Counted from the stretch's first letter, positions 18,351 through 28,987 are shown. The stretch: 64,000 nt of DNA from Methylophilus rhizosphaerae (GCF_900100975.1 NZ_FNFX01000002.1:434001-498000); one strand, 5' to 3'. Notes: a model not told the origin generated them from the sequence alone. Translations and numbers: made by a program.

Positions 18351-21300
18351 TTAAGCAAGTCGTTTGTGCAAGTCTTGCACCGAATAGACATCCATATCCT
18401 TGCTTTGTGCCATACCGATGCAAGCCGCGCGCGCGCCGGCCAGCGTGGTGTAATACGTCACCTTGTTCTGCAATGCGCTGCGGCGGATTTCGTAGGAATC
18501 GGTAATGGCTTTTTTGTCTTCCGTGACATTGACGATCAGGTTGATTTCGTCGTTCTTGATCATGTCGACAATATGCGGCCTGCCTTCGGCTACCTTGTTC
18601 ACCGGCGTGACTTCCAGGCCCTGCTCGGACAATGCACGTGCCGTGCCTTTGGTGGCCACCAGGGTGAAGCCCAGCTTGACCAGATCTTTGGCGATATCAA
18701 TCACTTTGTGGTGATCTTCGTTACGTACACTGATAAACGCTTTACCGCCAGTCGGCATTTTCACTGAAGCACCCAATTGAGACTTTACAAACGCTTCCGC
18801 AAAGGTTGTGCCAACACCCATTACTTCACCCGTCGATTTCATTTCAGGCCCCAGGATGGTATCTACCCCTGGGAACTTGATGAACGGGAACACGGCTTCT
18901 TTAACGGAGTAGTAAGGCGGCACAACCTCTTTGGTCACACCTTGTGACTGCAGCGATTGGCCAGCCATGCAACGTGCCGCAATCTTGGCTAATTGCAAAC
19001 CACAGGCCTTGGACACAAACGGCACGGTACGTGAGGCACGCGGGTTCACTTCCAGTACATACACCACTTCGCCCTGCCCGGTATTCTGCACGGCAAACTG
19101 CACGTTCATCAGGCCTTTTACACCCAATGCTTTCGCCATTTGCACGGTCTGATTGCGTAACTCATCTTGCAGGCTGTCGCTCAGGCTGTAGGGTGGCAGC
19201 GAGCAGGCAGAGTCACCCGAGTGTACGCCGGCTTGTTCCACGTGCTGCATAATGCCGCCAATCAATACATCTTCGCCATCACTCAACGCATCAACGTCAA
19301 CTTCAATCGCATCATTGAGGAAACGATCCAGCAACACCGGTGATTCGTTAGACACTTTCACCGCTTCGCGCATATAGCGCTCCAACTGGCTTTGCTCGTG
19401 CACGATTTCCATCGCGCGGCCGCCCAAGACGTAAGAAGGACGCACCACCAACGGATAGCCAATTTCCGTTGCCAGGCGAATCGCTTCTTCAGGTGCACGC
19501 GCCGTACGGTTTGGTGGCTGCTTCAGGTTCAGGCTGTGCAGCATCTGCTGGAAGCGCTCACGGTCTTCGGCACGGTCAATCGCATCTGGCGTGGTACCAA
19601 TAATAGGCACACCAGCTTTTTCCAGGTCGCGCGCCAGTTTCAATGGCGTTTGACCACCATATTGCACGATCACGCCGACCGGTTTTTCGATATTGACGAT
19701 TTCCAGTACATCTTCCAGTGTCACTGGTTCGAAGTACAGGCGGTCAGAAGTGTCGTAATCGGTAGACACGGTTTCCGGATTACAGTTGACCATGATGGTC
19801 TCATAACCATCTTCGCGCATGGCGAATGCCGCATGTACGCAGCAATAGTCAAACTCAATGCCCTGGCCGATACGGTTAGGGCCACCGCCCAATACCATGA
19901 TTTTTTTCTTGTCAGTCGGATTGGACTCGCACTCTTCCTCATAGGTGGAGTACATATAAGCCGTGTTGGTCGCAAATTCAGCCGCGCAGGTATCTACCCG
20001 TTTGTACACGGGGCGCACACCCAAAGCCTGACGGAAAGCGCGCACGGCATGCTGGTCAGTATCCAGCAATTTGGCCAAACGGCGGTCCGAGAAGCCTTTG
20101 CGCTTGAGCCTGAAAACCGTTTCCTTGCTCAAATCGGCGATATGCTTGCCACCCAGGGATTGTTCCAGCTTGATAATTTCCTCAATCTGCACCAGGAACC
20201 AGCGGTCAATTTTGGTAATGTCGAAAATTTCATCGACACTCATGCCGAGGCGGAAAGCATCTGCTACATACCAGATACGCTCAGGACCTGGCTCACCCAT
20301 TTCCTTGACGATACGGTCTTTATCATCAGTCACACTATCCAGGCCGTCTACGCCCACTTCCAGGCCACGCAAGGCTTTCTGGAAAGACTCCTGGAAGCTG
20401 CGGCCCATGGCCATCACTTCACCGACAGATTTCATCTGTGTGGTCAGGCGGCTGTCAGCCTGCGGGAATTTTTCAAAGGCAAAACGTGGCACTTTGGTCA
20501 CCACGTAGTCAATCGATGGCTCAAACGACGCAGGCGTCTGGCCACCGGTGATTTCATTGCGCAATTCGTCCAGCGTAAAGCCTACCGCTAGTTTGGCTGC
20601 GACTTTGGCAATCGGGAAGCCCGTTGCTTTAGAGGCCAATGCAGATGAACGTGATACACGCGGGTTCATCTCGATCACAATCATGCGGCCGTCGTCAGGG
20701 TTGATGGCGAATTGCACGTTGGAACCACCGGTATCAACACCGATTTCACGCAATACCGCCAGTGAGGCGTTACGCATGATCTGGTATTCTTTGTCAGTCA
20801 GGGTTTGTGCTGGCGCCACGGTGATGCTGTCACCGGTATGCACGCCCATAGGGTCCAGGTTTTCGATGGAACAGATGATGATACAGTTATCCGCCTTGTC
20901 ACGGACCACTTCCATCTCGTATTCTTTCCAGCCCAGCAATGATTCTTCAATCAGCAACTCGTTGGTGGGTGAAGCATCCAGGCCGCGCTCACAGATGGCA
21001 ATAAACTCTTCGCGGTTGTAAGCGATACCACCACCGCTACCCCCCATGGTAAATGAAGGACGGATAATTGCCGGATAGCCGATATTGGCCTGCACCTGCA
21101 AAGCCTCTTCCAGGCTATGCGCAATCGCGGAACGTGCAGAACCCAGCCCGATCTTGGTCATGGCTTCCTTGAACTTCTGGCGGTCTTCCGCTTTATCAAT
21201 CGCGTCTTTGGACGCGCCGATCAACTCTACATTGTATTTCTGCAATACGCCGTGCTTGTCCAGGTCCAGCGCACAGTTCAGCGCAGTCTGGCCGCCCATG

Positions 21301-21566
21301 GTAGGCAACAAGGCATCCGGACGCTCTTTCTCAATGATTTTCTCCACCATCTGCCAGGTAATTGGCTCGATGTAAGTCGCATCGGCCATTTCCGGGTCAG
21401 TCATGATAGTGGCCGGATTGGAGTTGACCAGAATGACGCGGTAGCCTTCTTCGCGCAGGGCTTTACATGCTTGCGCACCGGAGTAATCAAACTCACAGGC
21501 CTGACCAATGACAATCGGGCCTGCACCGATAATCAGAATACTTTTAATGTCGGTTCTCTTTGCCAT
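18351..21566 (-). CDS. carB: Carbamoyl-phosphate synthase, large subunit
   Basis: 1071 residues, full length. It makes carbamoyl phosphate from bicarbonate, ammonia and two ATP for arginine and pyrimidines. Two homologous ATP-grasp halves are visible: N half with [20 protein letters not shown] and C half with [22 protein letters not shown]-binding loops are [10 protein letters not shown] and SYVLGGRAM. The last 130 residues form the MGS-like allosteric domain. Its ATG shares one base with the carA stop (TAATG), so the subunits are translationally coupled. Confidence 0.98.
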   Translation of the reverse strand: MAKRTDIKSILIIGAGPIVIGQACEFDYSGAQACKALREEGYRVILVNSNPATIMTDPEMADATYIEPITWQMVEKIIEKERPDALLPTMGGQTALNCALDLDKHGVLQKYNVELIGASKDAIDKAEDRQKFKEAMTKIGLGSARSAIAHSLEEALQVQANIGYPAIIRPSFTMGGSGGGIAYNREEFIAICERGLDASPTNELLIEESLLGWKEYEMEVVRDKADNCIIICSIENLDPMGVHTGDSITVAPAQTLTDKEYQIMRNASLAVLREIGVDTGGSNVQFAINPDDGRMIVIEMNPRVSRSSALASKATGFPIAKVAAKLAVGFTLDELRNEITGGQTPASFEPSIDYVVTKVPRFAFEKFPQADSRLTTQMKSVGEVMAMGRSFQESFQKALRGLEVGVDGLDSVTDDKDRIVKEMGEPGPERIWYVADAFRLGMSVDEIFDITKIDRWFLVQIEEIIKLEQSLGGKHIADLSKETVFRLKRKGFSDRRLAKLLDTDQHAVRAFRQALGVRPVYKRVDTCAAEFATNTAYMYSTYEEECESNPTDKKKIMVLGGGPNRIGQGIEFDYCCVHAAFAMREDGYETIMVNCNPETVSTDYDTSDRLYFEPVTLEDVLEIVNIEKPVGVIVQYGGQTPLKLARDLEKAGVPIIGTTPDAIDRAEDRERFQQMLHSLNLKQPPNRTARAPEEAIRLATEIGYPLVVRPSYVLGGRAMEIVHEQSQLERYMREAVKVSNESPVLLDRFLNDAIEVDVDALSDGEDVLIGGIMQHVEQAGVHSGDSACSLPPYSLSDSLQDELRNQTVQMAKALGVKGLMNVQFAVQNTGQGEVVYVLEVNPRASRTVPFVSKACGLQLAKIAARCMAGQSLQSQGVTKEVVPPYYSVKEAVFPFIKFPGVDTILGPEMKSTGEVMGVGTTFAEAFVKSQLGASVKMPTGGKAFISVRNEDHHKVIDIAKDLVKLGFTLVATKGTARALSEQGLEVTPVNKVAEGRPHIVDMIKNDEINLIVNVTEDKKAITDSYEIRRSALQNKVTYYTTLAGARAACIGMAQSKDMDVYSVQDLHKRLA

Positions 21567-22723
21567 TAGCTGGACTTTCTTTCTTGCGATGATTTGCTTT
21601 CTTGCATTAACTGGATAAAGCGGTCGAACAACACACTCATTTCTTGCGGCCCTGGGCTGGCTTCCGGGTGGCCCTGGAAGCTGAAGGCCGGTTTGTCAGT
21701 ACGCGCAATACCTTGCAGGCTGCCATCAAACAGTGACACATGCGTCACTTTGATATTTGCTGGCAAAGTGGTTGGATCTGCCGCAAAGCCGTGATTCTGG
21801 CTGGTGATATAGACACGCTTGCTGTCGACATCCTGCACCGGGTGGTTGGCACCATGATGGCCGAATTTCATCTTCAAGGTTTTGGCACCGCTAGCCAATG
21901 CCAGCAACTGGTGACCCAGGCAAATACCAAAGGTTGGAATGCCAGTGTCAACTAAAGTTTTGATGGCTGCAATTGCATAATCACAAGGTTCCGGGTCCCC
22001 TGGACCGTTGGATAGGAAAATACCATCCGGATGATAGGCCAATGCCTGCTCTGCTGTCGCCTGCGCTGGCAATACAGTCACTTTACAGCCACGGGAAACC
22101 AGCATGCGCAGAATATTGCGTTTCACACCGTAATCGAATGCCACGACATGGAATTGAGGCGCGGTAGTTTTACTGAAGCCCGAGCCTAACTGCCACTCAG
22201 CCTCAGTAAACTCATAAGGCTGGGTACAGCTCACCACTTTTGCCAGATCCATGCCGGCCAGGCCCGGGAAGCCGTTGGCCAAAGTCAGCGCCTGTGCTTC
22301 ATCCACAGACTCACCTGCCATGATACAGCCGGCCTGGGCGCCTTTTTCGCGCAGGATACGGGTTAGCTTGCGCGTATCAATATCGGCAATTGCGACAACA
22401 TTACTGGCTTTGAGATAATCGGAAAGATTCTGTTCACTGCGGAAATTGCTTTCCAATAAGGGCAAGTCACGAATAATCAGACCCGCAGCATAGACTTTGC
22501 CTGACTCGACATCTTCGGCATTGGTACCATAGTTACCAATGTGCGGATAGGTCAATGTCACGATTTGTTCGGCATAGGAAGGATCAGTAAGAATTTCCTG
22601 ATAGCCGGTCATGGAAGTGTTGAACACGACCTCACCGACTGTATGACCGGAAGCGCCAATGCTAATGCCCTTAAAAACAGTTCCATCTGCTAATACTAAA
22701 ATCGCTGGAATTGTTTTTGACAC
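21566..22723 (-). CDS. carA: Carbamoyl-phosphate synthase, small subunit
   Basis: 385 residues. Glutaminase subunit that delivers ammonia to CarB. The N-terminal domain has [17 protein letters not shown] and [17 protein letters not shown]. The class I amidotransferase triad is seen as Cys in [15 protein letters not shown] and His/Glu in [11 protein letters not shown]. The frame continues upstream to 22771, but GTG 22723 lies six bases after a perfect AAGGAG and gives the expected N-terminus, so I choose it. Confidence 0.97.
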   Translation of the reverse strand: MSKTIPAILVLADGTVFKGISIGASGHTVGEVVFNTSMTGYQEILTDPSYAEQIVTLTYPHIGNYGTNAEDVESGKVYAAGLIIRDLPLLESNFRSEQNLSDYLKASNVVAIADIDTRKLTRILREKGAQAGCIMAGESVDEAQALTLANGFPGLAGMDLAKVVSCTQPYEFTEAEWQLGSGFSKTTAPQFHVVAFDYGVKRNILRMLVSRGCKVTVLPAQATAEQALAYHPDGIFLSNGPGDPEPCDYAIAAIKTLVDTGIPTFGICLGHQLLALASGAKTLKMKFGHHGANHPVQDVDSKRVYITSQNHGFAADPTTLPANIKVTHVSLFDGSLQGIARTDKPAFSFQGHPEASPGPQEMSVLFDRFIQLMQESKSSQERKSS

Positions 22724-22814
22724 CTTTAGCTCCTTAAGTTTGATACGAAACACATCTTTAAGAGGGTTCACTCATGGCCCGAACGGATTTCAAGCGGCGG
22801 TGAATAGATGTGCA

Positions 22815-22847
22815 AAACGGGAAAAGCTTGTTGGACTCTTCCCGTTT
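22815..22847 (-). terminator. Probable terminator after dapB
   Basis: On the minus strand AAACGGGAAGAG and CTTTTCCCGTTT form a 12-bp stem with one wobble around a nine-base loop. The run after it is short (TTTTGC). It lies between the dapB stop and the carA start, so carAB probably has its own promoter in the 90 bases that follow. Confidence 0.65.
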
Positions 22848-22921
22848 CAGAATTAAATCATTATAGCGCAAATCAGCTACCCACTCAAGGGCAAGCGTCA
22901 GGCAAAATACCGTCTATATCA

Positions 22922-23728
22922 TCAGTTTTTTGCAAACCCCAGCACATCGCGCATATCGAACAAACCACTCGGCTTATCTGCCAGAAACTTGGCTGCACGC
23001 AATGCGCCCTGGGCAAAGGTGGCACGACTGGAGGCTTTATGCGTCAACTCTACGCGTTCACCCACACCCGCCAGTACCACGGTATGATCGCCGACCACAT
23101 CGCCACCACGCATGGTTGCGAAGCCAATCGTCCCGGCCTCGCGTTCGCCAGTGACGCCTTCACGCGCATACACGGCGCAATCCTTCAATGCCTTGTCAAT
23201 GCCTTTGGCTGCGGCTTCACCCAGCCGCAAGGCAGTACCTGATGGCGCATCCACTTTATGGCGGTGATGCATTTCAACCACTTCGATATCGTAGCCTTCA
23301 TTCAGCACGCGCGCCGCTTGCTCCACCAGGTTGATCAGCAAGGTCACGCCCACACTCATATTGGGCGCAAATACGATTCCGACATGCCGGGCAGCAGCAG
23401 TAATGGCAGACTTTTCCGCTTCACTAAAACCGGTCGTCCCAATCACCAACTTCACATTAGCCTGCTGACAGGCTTGCAGATACTGCATACTGGCTTCAGG
23501 CCGGGTAAAATCCACCAGCACATCGGCCCCCTGCAATGCAGGGGCAACATCTGACGTGATTTTCACGCCTGTCACTTTACCGAACTGTTCACCGGCATCC
23601 CTACCCAGCATCGGGCTACCTGCCCTATCCAGGGCAGCATGCAGTTGCAAACCGTTATCTGAAAACACACCATCCAGCAAAGCGTGTCCCATGCGACCAG
23701 ACACACCAGCAATCACTACTTTTAACAT
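22922..23728 (-). CDS. dapB: 4-hydroxy-tetrahydrodipicolinate reductase
   Basis: 268 residues. It reduces the dihydrodipicolinate intermediate with NAD(P)H in lysine and diaminopimelate synthesis. Motifs: Rossmann VVIAGVSGRMGHAL, VDFTRPE, VIGTTGFSEAEK, FAPNMSVGVTLL, EMHHRHKVDAPSGTAL with the catalytic His and Lys, and TIGFATMRGGDVVGDHTV. It starts 38 bases after the end of the enlarged bamE gene on the same strand, so the two are likely co-transcribed. Confidence 0.97.
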   Translation of the reverse strand: MLKVVIAGVSGRMGHALLDGVFSDNGLQLHAALDRAGSPMLGRDAGEQFGKVTGVKITSDVAPALQGADVLVDFTRPEASMQYLQACQQANVKLVIGTTGFSEAEKSAITAAARHVGIVFAPNMSVGVTLLINLVEQAARVLNEGYDIEVVEMHHRHKVDAPSGTALRLGEAAAKGIDKALKDCAVYAREGVTGEREAGTIGFATMRGGDVVGDHTVVLAGVGERVELTHKASSRATFAQGALRAAKFLADKPSGLFDMRDVLGFAKN

Positions 23729-23766
23729 AACTCGCTCAATACATTCTTTTCAATTGATACAGGAGA

Positions 23767-26139
23767 TTAGAACCCGATTTGCTCCAGTGTCCCATCCAGG
23801 TGCTCCTGGCTATCTTCAGGCGCTGTCACCTGCTGCTTGGGCACAGGTAAATCAGCACCGGATGCCGCAGTTTCGCGCACAATCAACCAGACTTTACGGT
23901 TCGGATCCAGCTTAAGCTGTAGTTTCTTGACCATCTCATCACGGTACGCCCTGGCAGTGTATTTTTGCGTAAAAGTCGCCACGGCACGGTCACCATCACG
24001 CTCAACATTCACTGCATTGATTTCCAGCTTGATATCGCCTTGCTGGGGGGATAGCCGTTTTTTACGCTGCGCCTCCCAGGCGCTCTTGCTTGGCAAACCG
24101 TCCGGCACAAACTCAGGCGAATAAGCGGCCAGATAAGCCTTGACGTTTTTACTGCGCCAAGCTTGCGCCCATGACTCAAGGGCCGCTTCAACACTGGGTT
24201 CAGTGGCGACCGGAATATCTACCGCAGGCTCTACTGAGGCCTGTGCTTCGGCTACCGCGGTTTTCTTGGGTAACGCCACAACTGCAGGTACAGCGGCAGA
24301 GCCCAAAGGCGCAGTACGCTCCCGCGTAATCAGCCAGCGTTTTTGCGCAGGTTCATAACGCATGTCCAGCGTTTTCAACAATTCGTCTTTATAGTTTCTG
24401 GCAGCATATTTCTGCGCGAACTGCACCACCGCCTCACCGCCATCATGTTGCACCTGGACATTATTCAATACCAGGGTAATGGCTCCCTGCTTGGTAGAAA
24501 GGCGCTGTTTACGCTGCGCCTCCCAAACGCCTTTACTCGGCAAGCCGTCTGGTACGAAGTCCGGGGCATACGCAGCAAAATAGGCATTGATATCCTTGCT
24601 TCTCCAGGCCTGTGCCCATGCAGCAACCGACTTGTTAATCTCGGCTTCCACTGCAGGGGCCGGCTGCAAAGCTTTTGCTTCAGTCGCAATTGCTGTAGCA
24701 GAGGCGGAATGATCCGCGCGGGCGGGCTGTACTGGCGTCGGTTTTGTTTCCTCAGCAGTTAACGCAGTTGCAGGTGCAACAGGTGCCGCACCTTCTTTCA
24801 CTACCGGCTTCACTACAGAAGAAGGAGGTGGTGGTAACTCAGGCTCGGGTTCAGGTTCCGGCATTTGCTCGGCAATAAATGTGGGCGCTGGTTCCGCTGC
24901 TTCGTTCGCCACTTTTGGTGCAACGCCTTTTTCGGTGACCTGATGCGCTTCCGCATCCACGGCAGGTGTATTAGCCTCGGCCATATTACCTTTAACCATC
25001 TCTCCTTCAGTCGGAATCACAGGCGCCACATATTCGCCTTCTGGGATATAAGGAATCACCTCATCATCTTCAACCGCAGAGGCACTTGTCGCCGGTTTGT
25101 CACTGTCCGCTTTTGTTGCAGATGCTTTTGCTTCTGCCGCTTTAGTCTCAGCAGATGCTGATTGTGTAGTCTTCGCAGCGGCGGCAGCCACAACAGGTGC
25201 TGCCGCTACGGCTGGCTTGACCGGCACCAGCACGCTCTTGGGTGCCGCTGCTGATGAGGCCGTCGCCTTGACTGGTGGTGGCAATACAGGTTCAGGCTCG
25301 GCCACAATAGCCGGCGCTGGCACAGCTTCTTGCTCAAATACTGGCGGAGGCTCCACTGCTTCGCTGGCCCTGGCTGCCAGGGTATTTTCATTCACGGCGT
25401 TCGCAGTGGCCTCTGTTGCCTGGTTTGCAGCCGCATCCAGGTTGCCCTTGGCCATTTCTTCTGGCGTAGGTGCAGCCTGATACTCGCCTTCAGGGATATA
25501 AGGGACCACCTCATCATCATCTGCTACATTGGCAGCTGGTTCGGCTTTAGTTGTTTCAGCGACTGTAGTTGTTTCAGTGGCTTTGGCAGGTTCGGCAGCT
25601 GGCGGCGCACTTTCTGCGCCAGCATTTTTCGTCTCTGCCGCTGCTGCGGTTGCGCCAGCAACTTGTGCAGTAGTATCAGCCGCCTTATTAGCAGCTGCCG
25701 CTTCGTTGTCCTTCCAGAATTTCAGCTTATCCGTCCAGCTATCGTCTTTCGACGCTTCCGCTTTTTGCTGGGGAGTTTCAGCAATCGTTTTGACGTCCGG
25801 ATTCTCTGCCGACGGAATCACATCCCCCCGTACAGACACCAGGCTATCCTTATCAAAGTCCAGAATGACCCTGCGTTTTTCAACCAGCATCCCTTGCTTG
25901 CGCAGCTCATAGAAATAATCCCAGCGATTATCCCGGAAACTATCTACGATCAGCGGAGTCCCCATAATATAACGCACTTGGGAACGCGTCATGCCGGGAC
26001 GCAGTTGCAACAGCATTTTGGATGTCACCACATTACCTTGCTGCACTTCCATCTTGAAAGGCTTCATAGATGGCAGTTTGGCACCACACCCCGTCTCCAA
26101 AGATGCGACAACCAACACAAAAAAGATAGAATTACGCAT
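23767..26139 (-). CDS. bamE: BamE lipoprotein with duplicated linker and two tandem Cds6/NTF2-like domains
   Basis: 790 residues, while ordinary BamE has about 110-180. Layout from ATG 26139: short signal peptide with Cys18 in LETGC (imperfect lipobox); BamE/SmpA domain about 25-108 (MLLQLRPGMTRSQVRYIMGT, DNRWDYFYEL, VILDFDKDSLVSVRGD); a motif SWTDKLKFWKD near 134; a long Ala/Pro/Glu linker to about 500 with two copies of an acidic module, DDEVVPYIPEGEY (208-220) and DDEVIPYIPEGEY (358-370), exactly 150 residues apart; then two NTF2-like repeats of the Cds6 type at about 501-609 and 650-758 (AWAQAWRSK, PDGLPSK, WEAQRK, RWLITRE or VWLIVRE). BamE helps fold outer-membrane proteins. The extra domains suggest a periplasmic, perhaps peptidoglycan-linked, added role (inference). 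It is divergent from fur, as in many proteobacteria. Confidence 0.85.
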   Translation of the reverse strand: MRNSIFFVLVVASLETGCGAKLPSMKPFKMEVQQGNVVTSKMLLQLRPGMTRSQVRYIMGTPLIVDSFRDNRWDYFYELRKQGMLVEKRRVILDFDKDSLVSVRGDVIPSAENPDVKTIAETPQQKAEASKDDSWTDKLKFWKDNEAAAANKAADTTAQVAGATAAAAETKNAGAESAPPAAEPAKATETTTVAETTKAEPAANVADDDEVVPYIPEGEYQAAPTPEEMAKGNLDAAANQATEATANAVNENTLAARASEAVEPPPVFEQEAVPAPAIVAEPEPVLPPPVKATASSAAAPKSVLVPVKPAVAAAPVVAAAAAKTTQSASAETKAAEAKASATKADSDKPATSASAVEDDEVIPYIPEGEYVAPVIPTEGEMVKGNMAEANTPAVDAEAHQVTEKGVAPKVANEAAEPAPTFIAEQMPEPEPEPELPPPPSSVVKPVVKEGAAPVAPATALTAEETKPTPVQPARADHSASATAIATEAKALQPAPAVEAEINKSVAAWAQAWRSKDINAYFAAYAPDFVPDGLPSKGVWEAQRKQRLSTKQGAITLVLNNVQVQHDGGEAVVQFAQKYAARNYKDELLKTLDMRYEPAQKRWLITRERTAPLGSAAVPAVVALPKKTAVAEAQASVEPAVDIPVATEPSVEAALESWAQAWRSKNVKAYLAAYSPEFVPDGLPSKSAWEAQRKKRLSPQQGDIKLEINAVNVERDGDRAVATFTQKYTARAYRDEMVKKLQLKLDPNRKVWLIVRETAASGADLPVPKQQVTAPEDSQEHLDGTLEQIGF

Positions 26140-26163
26140 TGGATTCACTTTATAATCGGTATT

Positions 26164-26182
26164 ATTGAGAACAATCATTAAT
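26164..26182. promoter_or_regulatory. Possible Fur box between bamE and fur
   Basis: ATTGAGAACAATCATTAAT matches 11 of 19 positions of the classical Fur box, with the right half (AATCATTA) almost exact. It lies in the 100-base divergent space between bamE and fur, next to a TATAAT at 26151-26156 on the plus strand. fur is often self-regulated, so position supports the site. The left half is poor. Confidence 0.4.
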
Positions 26183-26240
26183 ATACCACGTAGTTCTGCA
26201 ATCAAATACGCCGGACTACTTAGCCAATGGATAAAACACT

Positions 26241-26657
26241 ATGCATGATCCTAAAGACCTCAAAAATGCCGGTTTGAAAGCAACGTTGCCACGTTTGAAA
26301 ATTCTTGAATTGTTCGAGAACAGTGAACAACGCCACCTGTCCGCTGAAGAGATATATAAAATCATGATCAATAACGGTGAAGATGTAGGTCTGGCCACCG
26401 TCTATCGTGTACTGACGCAATTTGAACAGGCCGGCCTGCTGGTACGTCACCATTTTGAAAGTGGCAAAGCCGTATTTGAATTGAATCAGGGCAGCCACCA
26501 TGACCATATTGTCTGTATCAAATGTGGCCGCGTTGAAGAGTTTTATGACGAAGAAATCGAAAAAAGGCAAAAGAGTGCTGCGGAAAAATACGGTTTCACC
26601 ATGCAGGATCACTCGCTGACCATTTATGGTGTCTGTAAAAAGCAGCCTTGTAATTAA
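26241..26657 (+). CDS. fur: Ferric uptake regulator
   Basis: 138 residues. Iron-responsive DNA-binding repressor. N-terminal winged helix: DLKNAGLKATLPRLKILELF and VGLATVYRVLTQFEQAGLL with the recognition helix. The metal-binding dimerisation domain shows SHHDHIVCIKCGRVEEF, with Cys pairs in CIKC and CKKQPC. Divergent placement with bamE is the common arrangement and suggests a shared control region. Zur is the main paralogue alternative, but length, motifs and context favour Fur. Confidence 0.93.
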   Translation: MHDPKDLKNAGLKATLPRLKILELFENSEQRHLSAEEIYKIMINNGEDVGLATVYRVLTQFEQAGLLVRHHFESGKAVFELNQGSHHDHIVCIKCGRVEEFYDEEIEKRQKSAAEKYGFTMQDHSLTIYGVCKKQPCN

Positions 26658-26681
26658 TCATTGGTAAAGCCGCGGGCCCGC

Positions 26682-27242
26682 ATGATGAAAGATGCTGGCC
26701 CTTTTCAGTCCTTGCCTGACCTTCTCCTTCCCTCCCTGCCTCATGCCTTCGGTTTCCCACCCATTGCCGGAGGGGAACCGGATATCCTGATCCTGGGTTC
26801 ATTACCCGGTATCGCCTCCATCCGGCAACAGCAATATTACGCGCATCCGCAAAATAGCTTCTGGCGGATGATGCAAGCGTTATTTGGGATTGAAGCCCTG
26901 GCACCTTACTTCGATCGCTGCGAGCAGGTAAAAGCGGCTGGGCTGGCGATCTGGGATGTCTGTCATTCTGCCCATCGCCCGGGGAGCCTGGATAGTGCCA
27001 TTACGCCACATACCGTGGTTGCCAATGATATTAATGGCTTACTGGCAGCTTATCCGTCTATTCAAGTGATTGGATTAAATGGCAGCGCAGCGGCCAAACT
27101 GTTCAAGAAACATATCCGGCTGGAACGCGCAGTACACACGCTTGCCTTACCTTCCACTAGTCCGGCACATGCCGCCATGCCTTATGCAAAAAAACTGGAA
27201 AGATGGTCAGCGCTGCTCAACAGCATGAATGATGCAGCTTAA
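26682..27242 (+). CDS. DNA-deoxyinosine glycosylase (hypoxanthine-DNA glycosylase, UDG family 6)
   Basis: About 186 residues. Family signature LILGSLPGIASIRQQQYYAH then PQNSFWRMM, followed by GLAIWDVCHSAHRPGSLDS, VIGLNGSAAAKLF and the end motif LALPSTSPAHAAM. This pattern belongs to the HDG group of the uracil-DNA glycosylase superfamily, which removes hypoxanthine formed by adenine deamination. It begins shortly after fur, with no clear ribosome site. TTG 26661 and ATGs 26682/26685 are possible starts; I use the first ATG. Mug (G:T/U glycosylase) is the related alternative. Confidence 0.8.
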   Translation: MMKDAGPFQSLPDLLLPSLPHAFGFPPIAGGEPDILILGSLPGIASIRQQQYYAHPQNSFWRMMQALFGIEALAPYFDRCEQVKAAGLAIWDVCHSAHRPGSLDSAITPHTVVANDINGLLAAYPSIQVIGLNGSAAAKLFKKHIRLERAVHTLALPSTSPAHAAMPYAKKLERWSALLNSMNDAA

Positions 27243-27303
27243 ATAGCCAGCCAAGCAACGGCAGAAGGCCAGAGAGATTAGCCTGTTGTTTGATACTAAC
27301 TAA

Positions 27304-28965
27304 CTAATGAATCGCAAGTTTCAGCATTTCCCTGGCATGATTACGCGTGACTTCGGTAATCTGCAAACCACCCAGCATACGCGCCACCTCCTCCACCCGC
27401 TCATCCGCACTCAAGCCACGAATGCGGCTTAAAGTCGTGCCATTGTGTTCGGACTTGCTGACCTGTAAATGCTGTTGTGCCTGCGAGGCGACCTGCGCCA
27501 GGTGGGTAATCACCAGCACCTGCCGTTGCTGGCCAAGCTGGTTCAACAGGTGGCCAACCACTTCGGCGACACCGCCACCAATACCGACATCGACCTCATC
27601 AAAAATCATGCAAGGTACACTGCCCAGCGATGCGGTCGTGACTTGCAAGGCCAGGCTGATACGTGACAGCTCGCCACCCGAAGCAACTTTATTTAATGAC
27701 CGTGGCTCAACACCGGCATGCCCAGCCACCAGAAACTCCACCTGTTCCAGCCCATGGGCAGCTGCTTCGCCCGGCGTCAGGGCAATGGCAAACTGCCCGC
27801 CTTTCAATGACAATGCCTGCATTTGGGCTGTGATGGTTTGTGACAGCGTTTTTGCGGCCTGCTGACGCTGTGCGGACAATTGTTTGGCCGCCTGTTGATA
27901 AGCCTGCCATGCTGCTTGCACCTGTTTGGCTAAAGCACCATCATCCGCAAAACCTTCCAGCACGTGCATGCGCGCCAGTTGCTGATCCAGCAGATCAGGC
28001 AATTCTTCCGGCTTGACCCGGTATTTGCGGGCGACGCCATGAATCGCCTGTATGCGCGCTTCAACTTCGGCCAGGCGTTCCGGGTCAAGCTCGCTTCGCT
28101 GCAAATAACGGTTCAATGCCCGGCTGGATTCCTCCAGTTGAATCACTGCGGAATCCAGTGTTTCCGCGATGGATTGCAACCCGGCATCCATGGCTTGCAA
28201 TTCCGCCAGCTTGCTTTGCACTTGCGACAACAAATCCATGGCATTCACTTCATCGCTCTCGCTCATCATATTGAGGCACGCTTCCATACCGTTGAGCAGG
28301 CTGGCACCATTACTCAAGCGTACGTGTTCCTGCTGCAACACCTGCCATTCTTCTGCTGCAAATTCGAGTTGCCTGAGTTCACGCGTGCTATCCCGCAGCT
28401 CTGCCAGTTCATCGGCAAACTGGCTGGCATTTTTTTCATATGTCAATTGTTGCTGGTGTAGCTGTGACCAGTCTTTATAGAGCGCACTGACCTGTTTCGC
28501 CAATGGCGTTGCCTGGGCATACGCATCCAGGATATCGCGCTGGGTAGTCAGTTTAAGCAGGGAATGATGTGCATTCTGACTATAGATATCAATCAGTGTT
28601 TCGCCTATCTCGCGTAACTGTCCCACCGTGGCTGAAGCCCCATTGATAAACGCCCGGCTGCGGCCATCAGCATAGATCACGCGCCGCAGCACCAGCACCT
28701 CATCCACCTCCATTTCCTGGGCTTGCAGCCAATCACGGGCTGCCTGGTTGTGAGCAATATCAAAAGTAGTGGAAATCTCTGCTTTTTCATGCCCCTTACG
28801 GGTCACATCGCCTTCGTTGCGCGCGCCCAGGCTGAGTGACAAGGCATCAATCAGGATGGACTTACCAGCACCGGTTTCACCCGTCAATGCGGTATAGCCT
28901 GCCGAGAACTCAAGTTCCAGCGTATCAACAATAACGAAATCTCGAATGGAAAGTGCTTGCAGCAT
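27304..28965 (-). CDS. recN: DNA repair protein RecN
   Basis: 553 residues, SMC-like ATPase acting in double-strand break repair. The Walker A motif is YTALTGETGAGKSILIDAL, the signature motif lies in VASGGELSRISLALQ and Walker B in MIFDEVDVGIGG, followed by QVLVITHLAQVASQA. A coiled coil (about 160-380) with many Gln/Leu/Glu residues separates the ATPase halves. Length is normal. No LexA-like CTGT-N8-ACAG box is evident before the start. It follows nadK by 22 bases on the same strand, a common pair. Confidence 0.96.
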   Translation of the reverse strand: MLQALSIRDFVIVDTLELEFSAGYTALTGETGAGKSILIDALSLSLGARNEGDVTRKGHEKAEISTTFDIAHNQAARDWLQAQEMEVDEVLVLRRVIYADGRSRAFINGASATVGQLREIGETLIDIYSQNAHHSLLKLTTQRDILDAYAQATPLAKQVSALYKDWSQLHQQQLTYEKNASQFADELAELRDSTRELRQLEFAAEEWQVLQQEHVRLSNGASLLNGMEACLNMMSESDEVNAMDLLSQVQSKLAELQAMDAGLQSIAETLDSAVIQLEESSRALNRYLQRSELDPERLAEVEARIQAIHGVARKYRVKPEELPDLLDQQLARMHVLEGFADDGALAKQVQAAWQAYQQAAKQLSAQRQQAAKTLSQTITAQMQALSLKGGQFAIALTPGEAAAHGLEQVEFLVAGHAGVEPRSLNKVASGGELSRISLALQVTTASLGSVPCMIFDEVDVGIGGGVAEVVGHLLNQLGQQRQVLVITHLAQVASQAQQHLQVSKSEHNGTTLSRIRGLSADERVEEVARMLGGLQITEVTRNHAREMLKLAIH

Positions 28966-28987
28966 AGATAGTGATCAGGACAACCCA

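Noticed and set aside
19392-20591. 399-residue open frame on the plus strand
   Set aside because: It is antisense to carB, which is complete and well conserved; the translation is rich in His/Phe/Arg with no motifs and no ribosome site.
25330-26181. 283-residue Cys/Arg-rich open frame on the plus strand
   Set aside because: Antisense of the low-complexity linker of the enlarged BamE; stop-free only because of the Ala/Glu/Pro codons opposite.
28966-28987. LexA box before recN
   Set aside because: CTGATCACTATCTATGCTG has end triplets only loosely like the SOS box and lacks the CTGT-N8-ACAG form.
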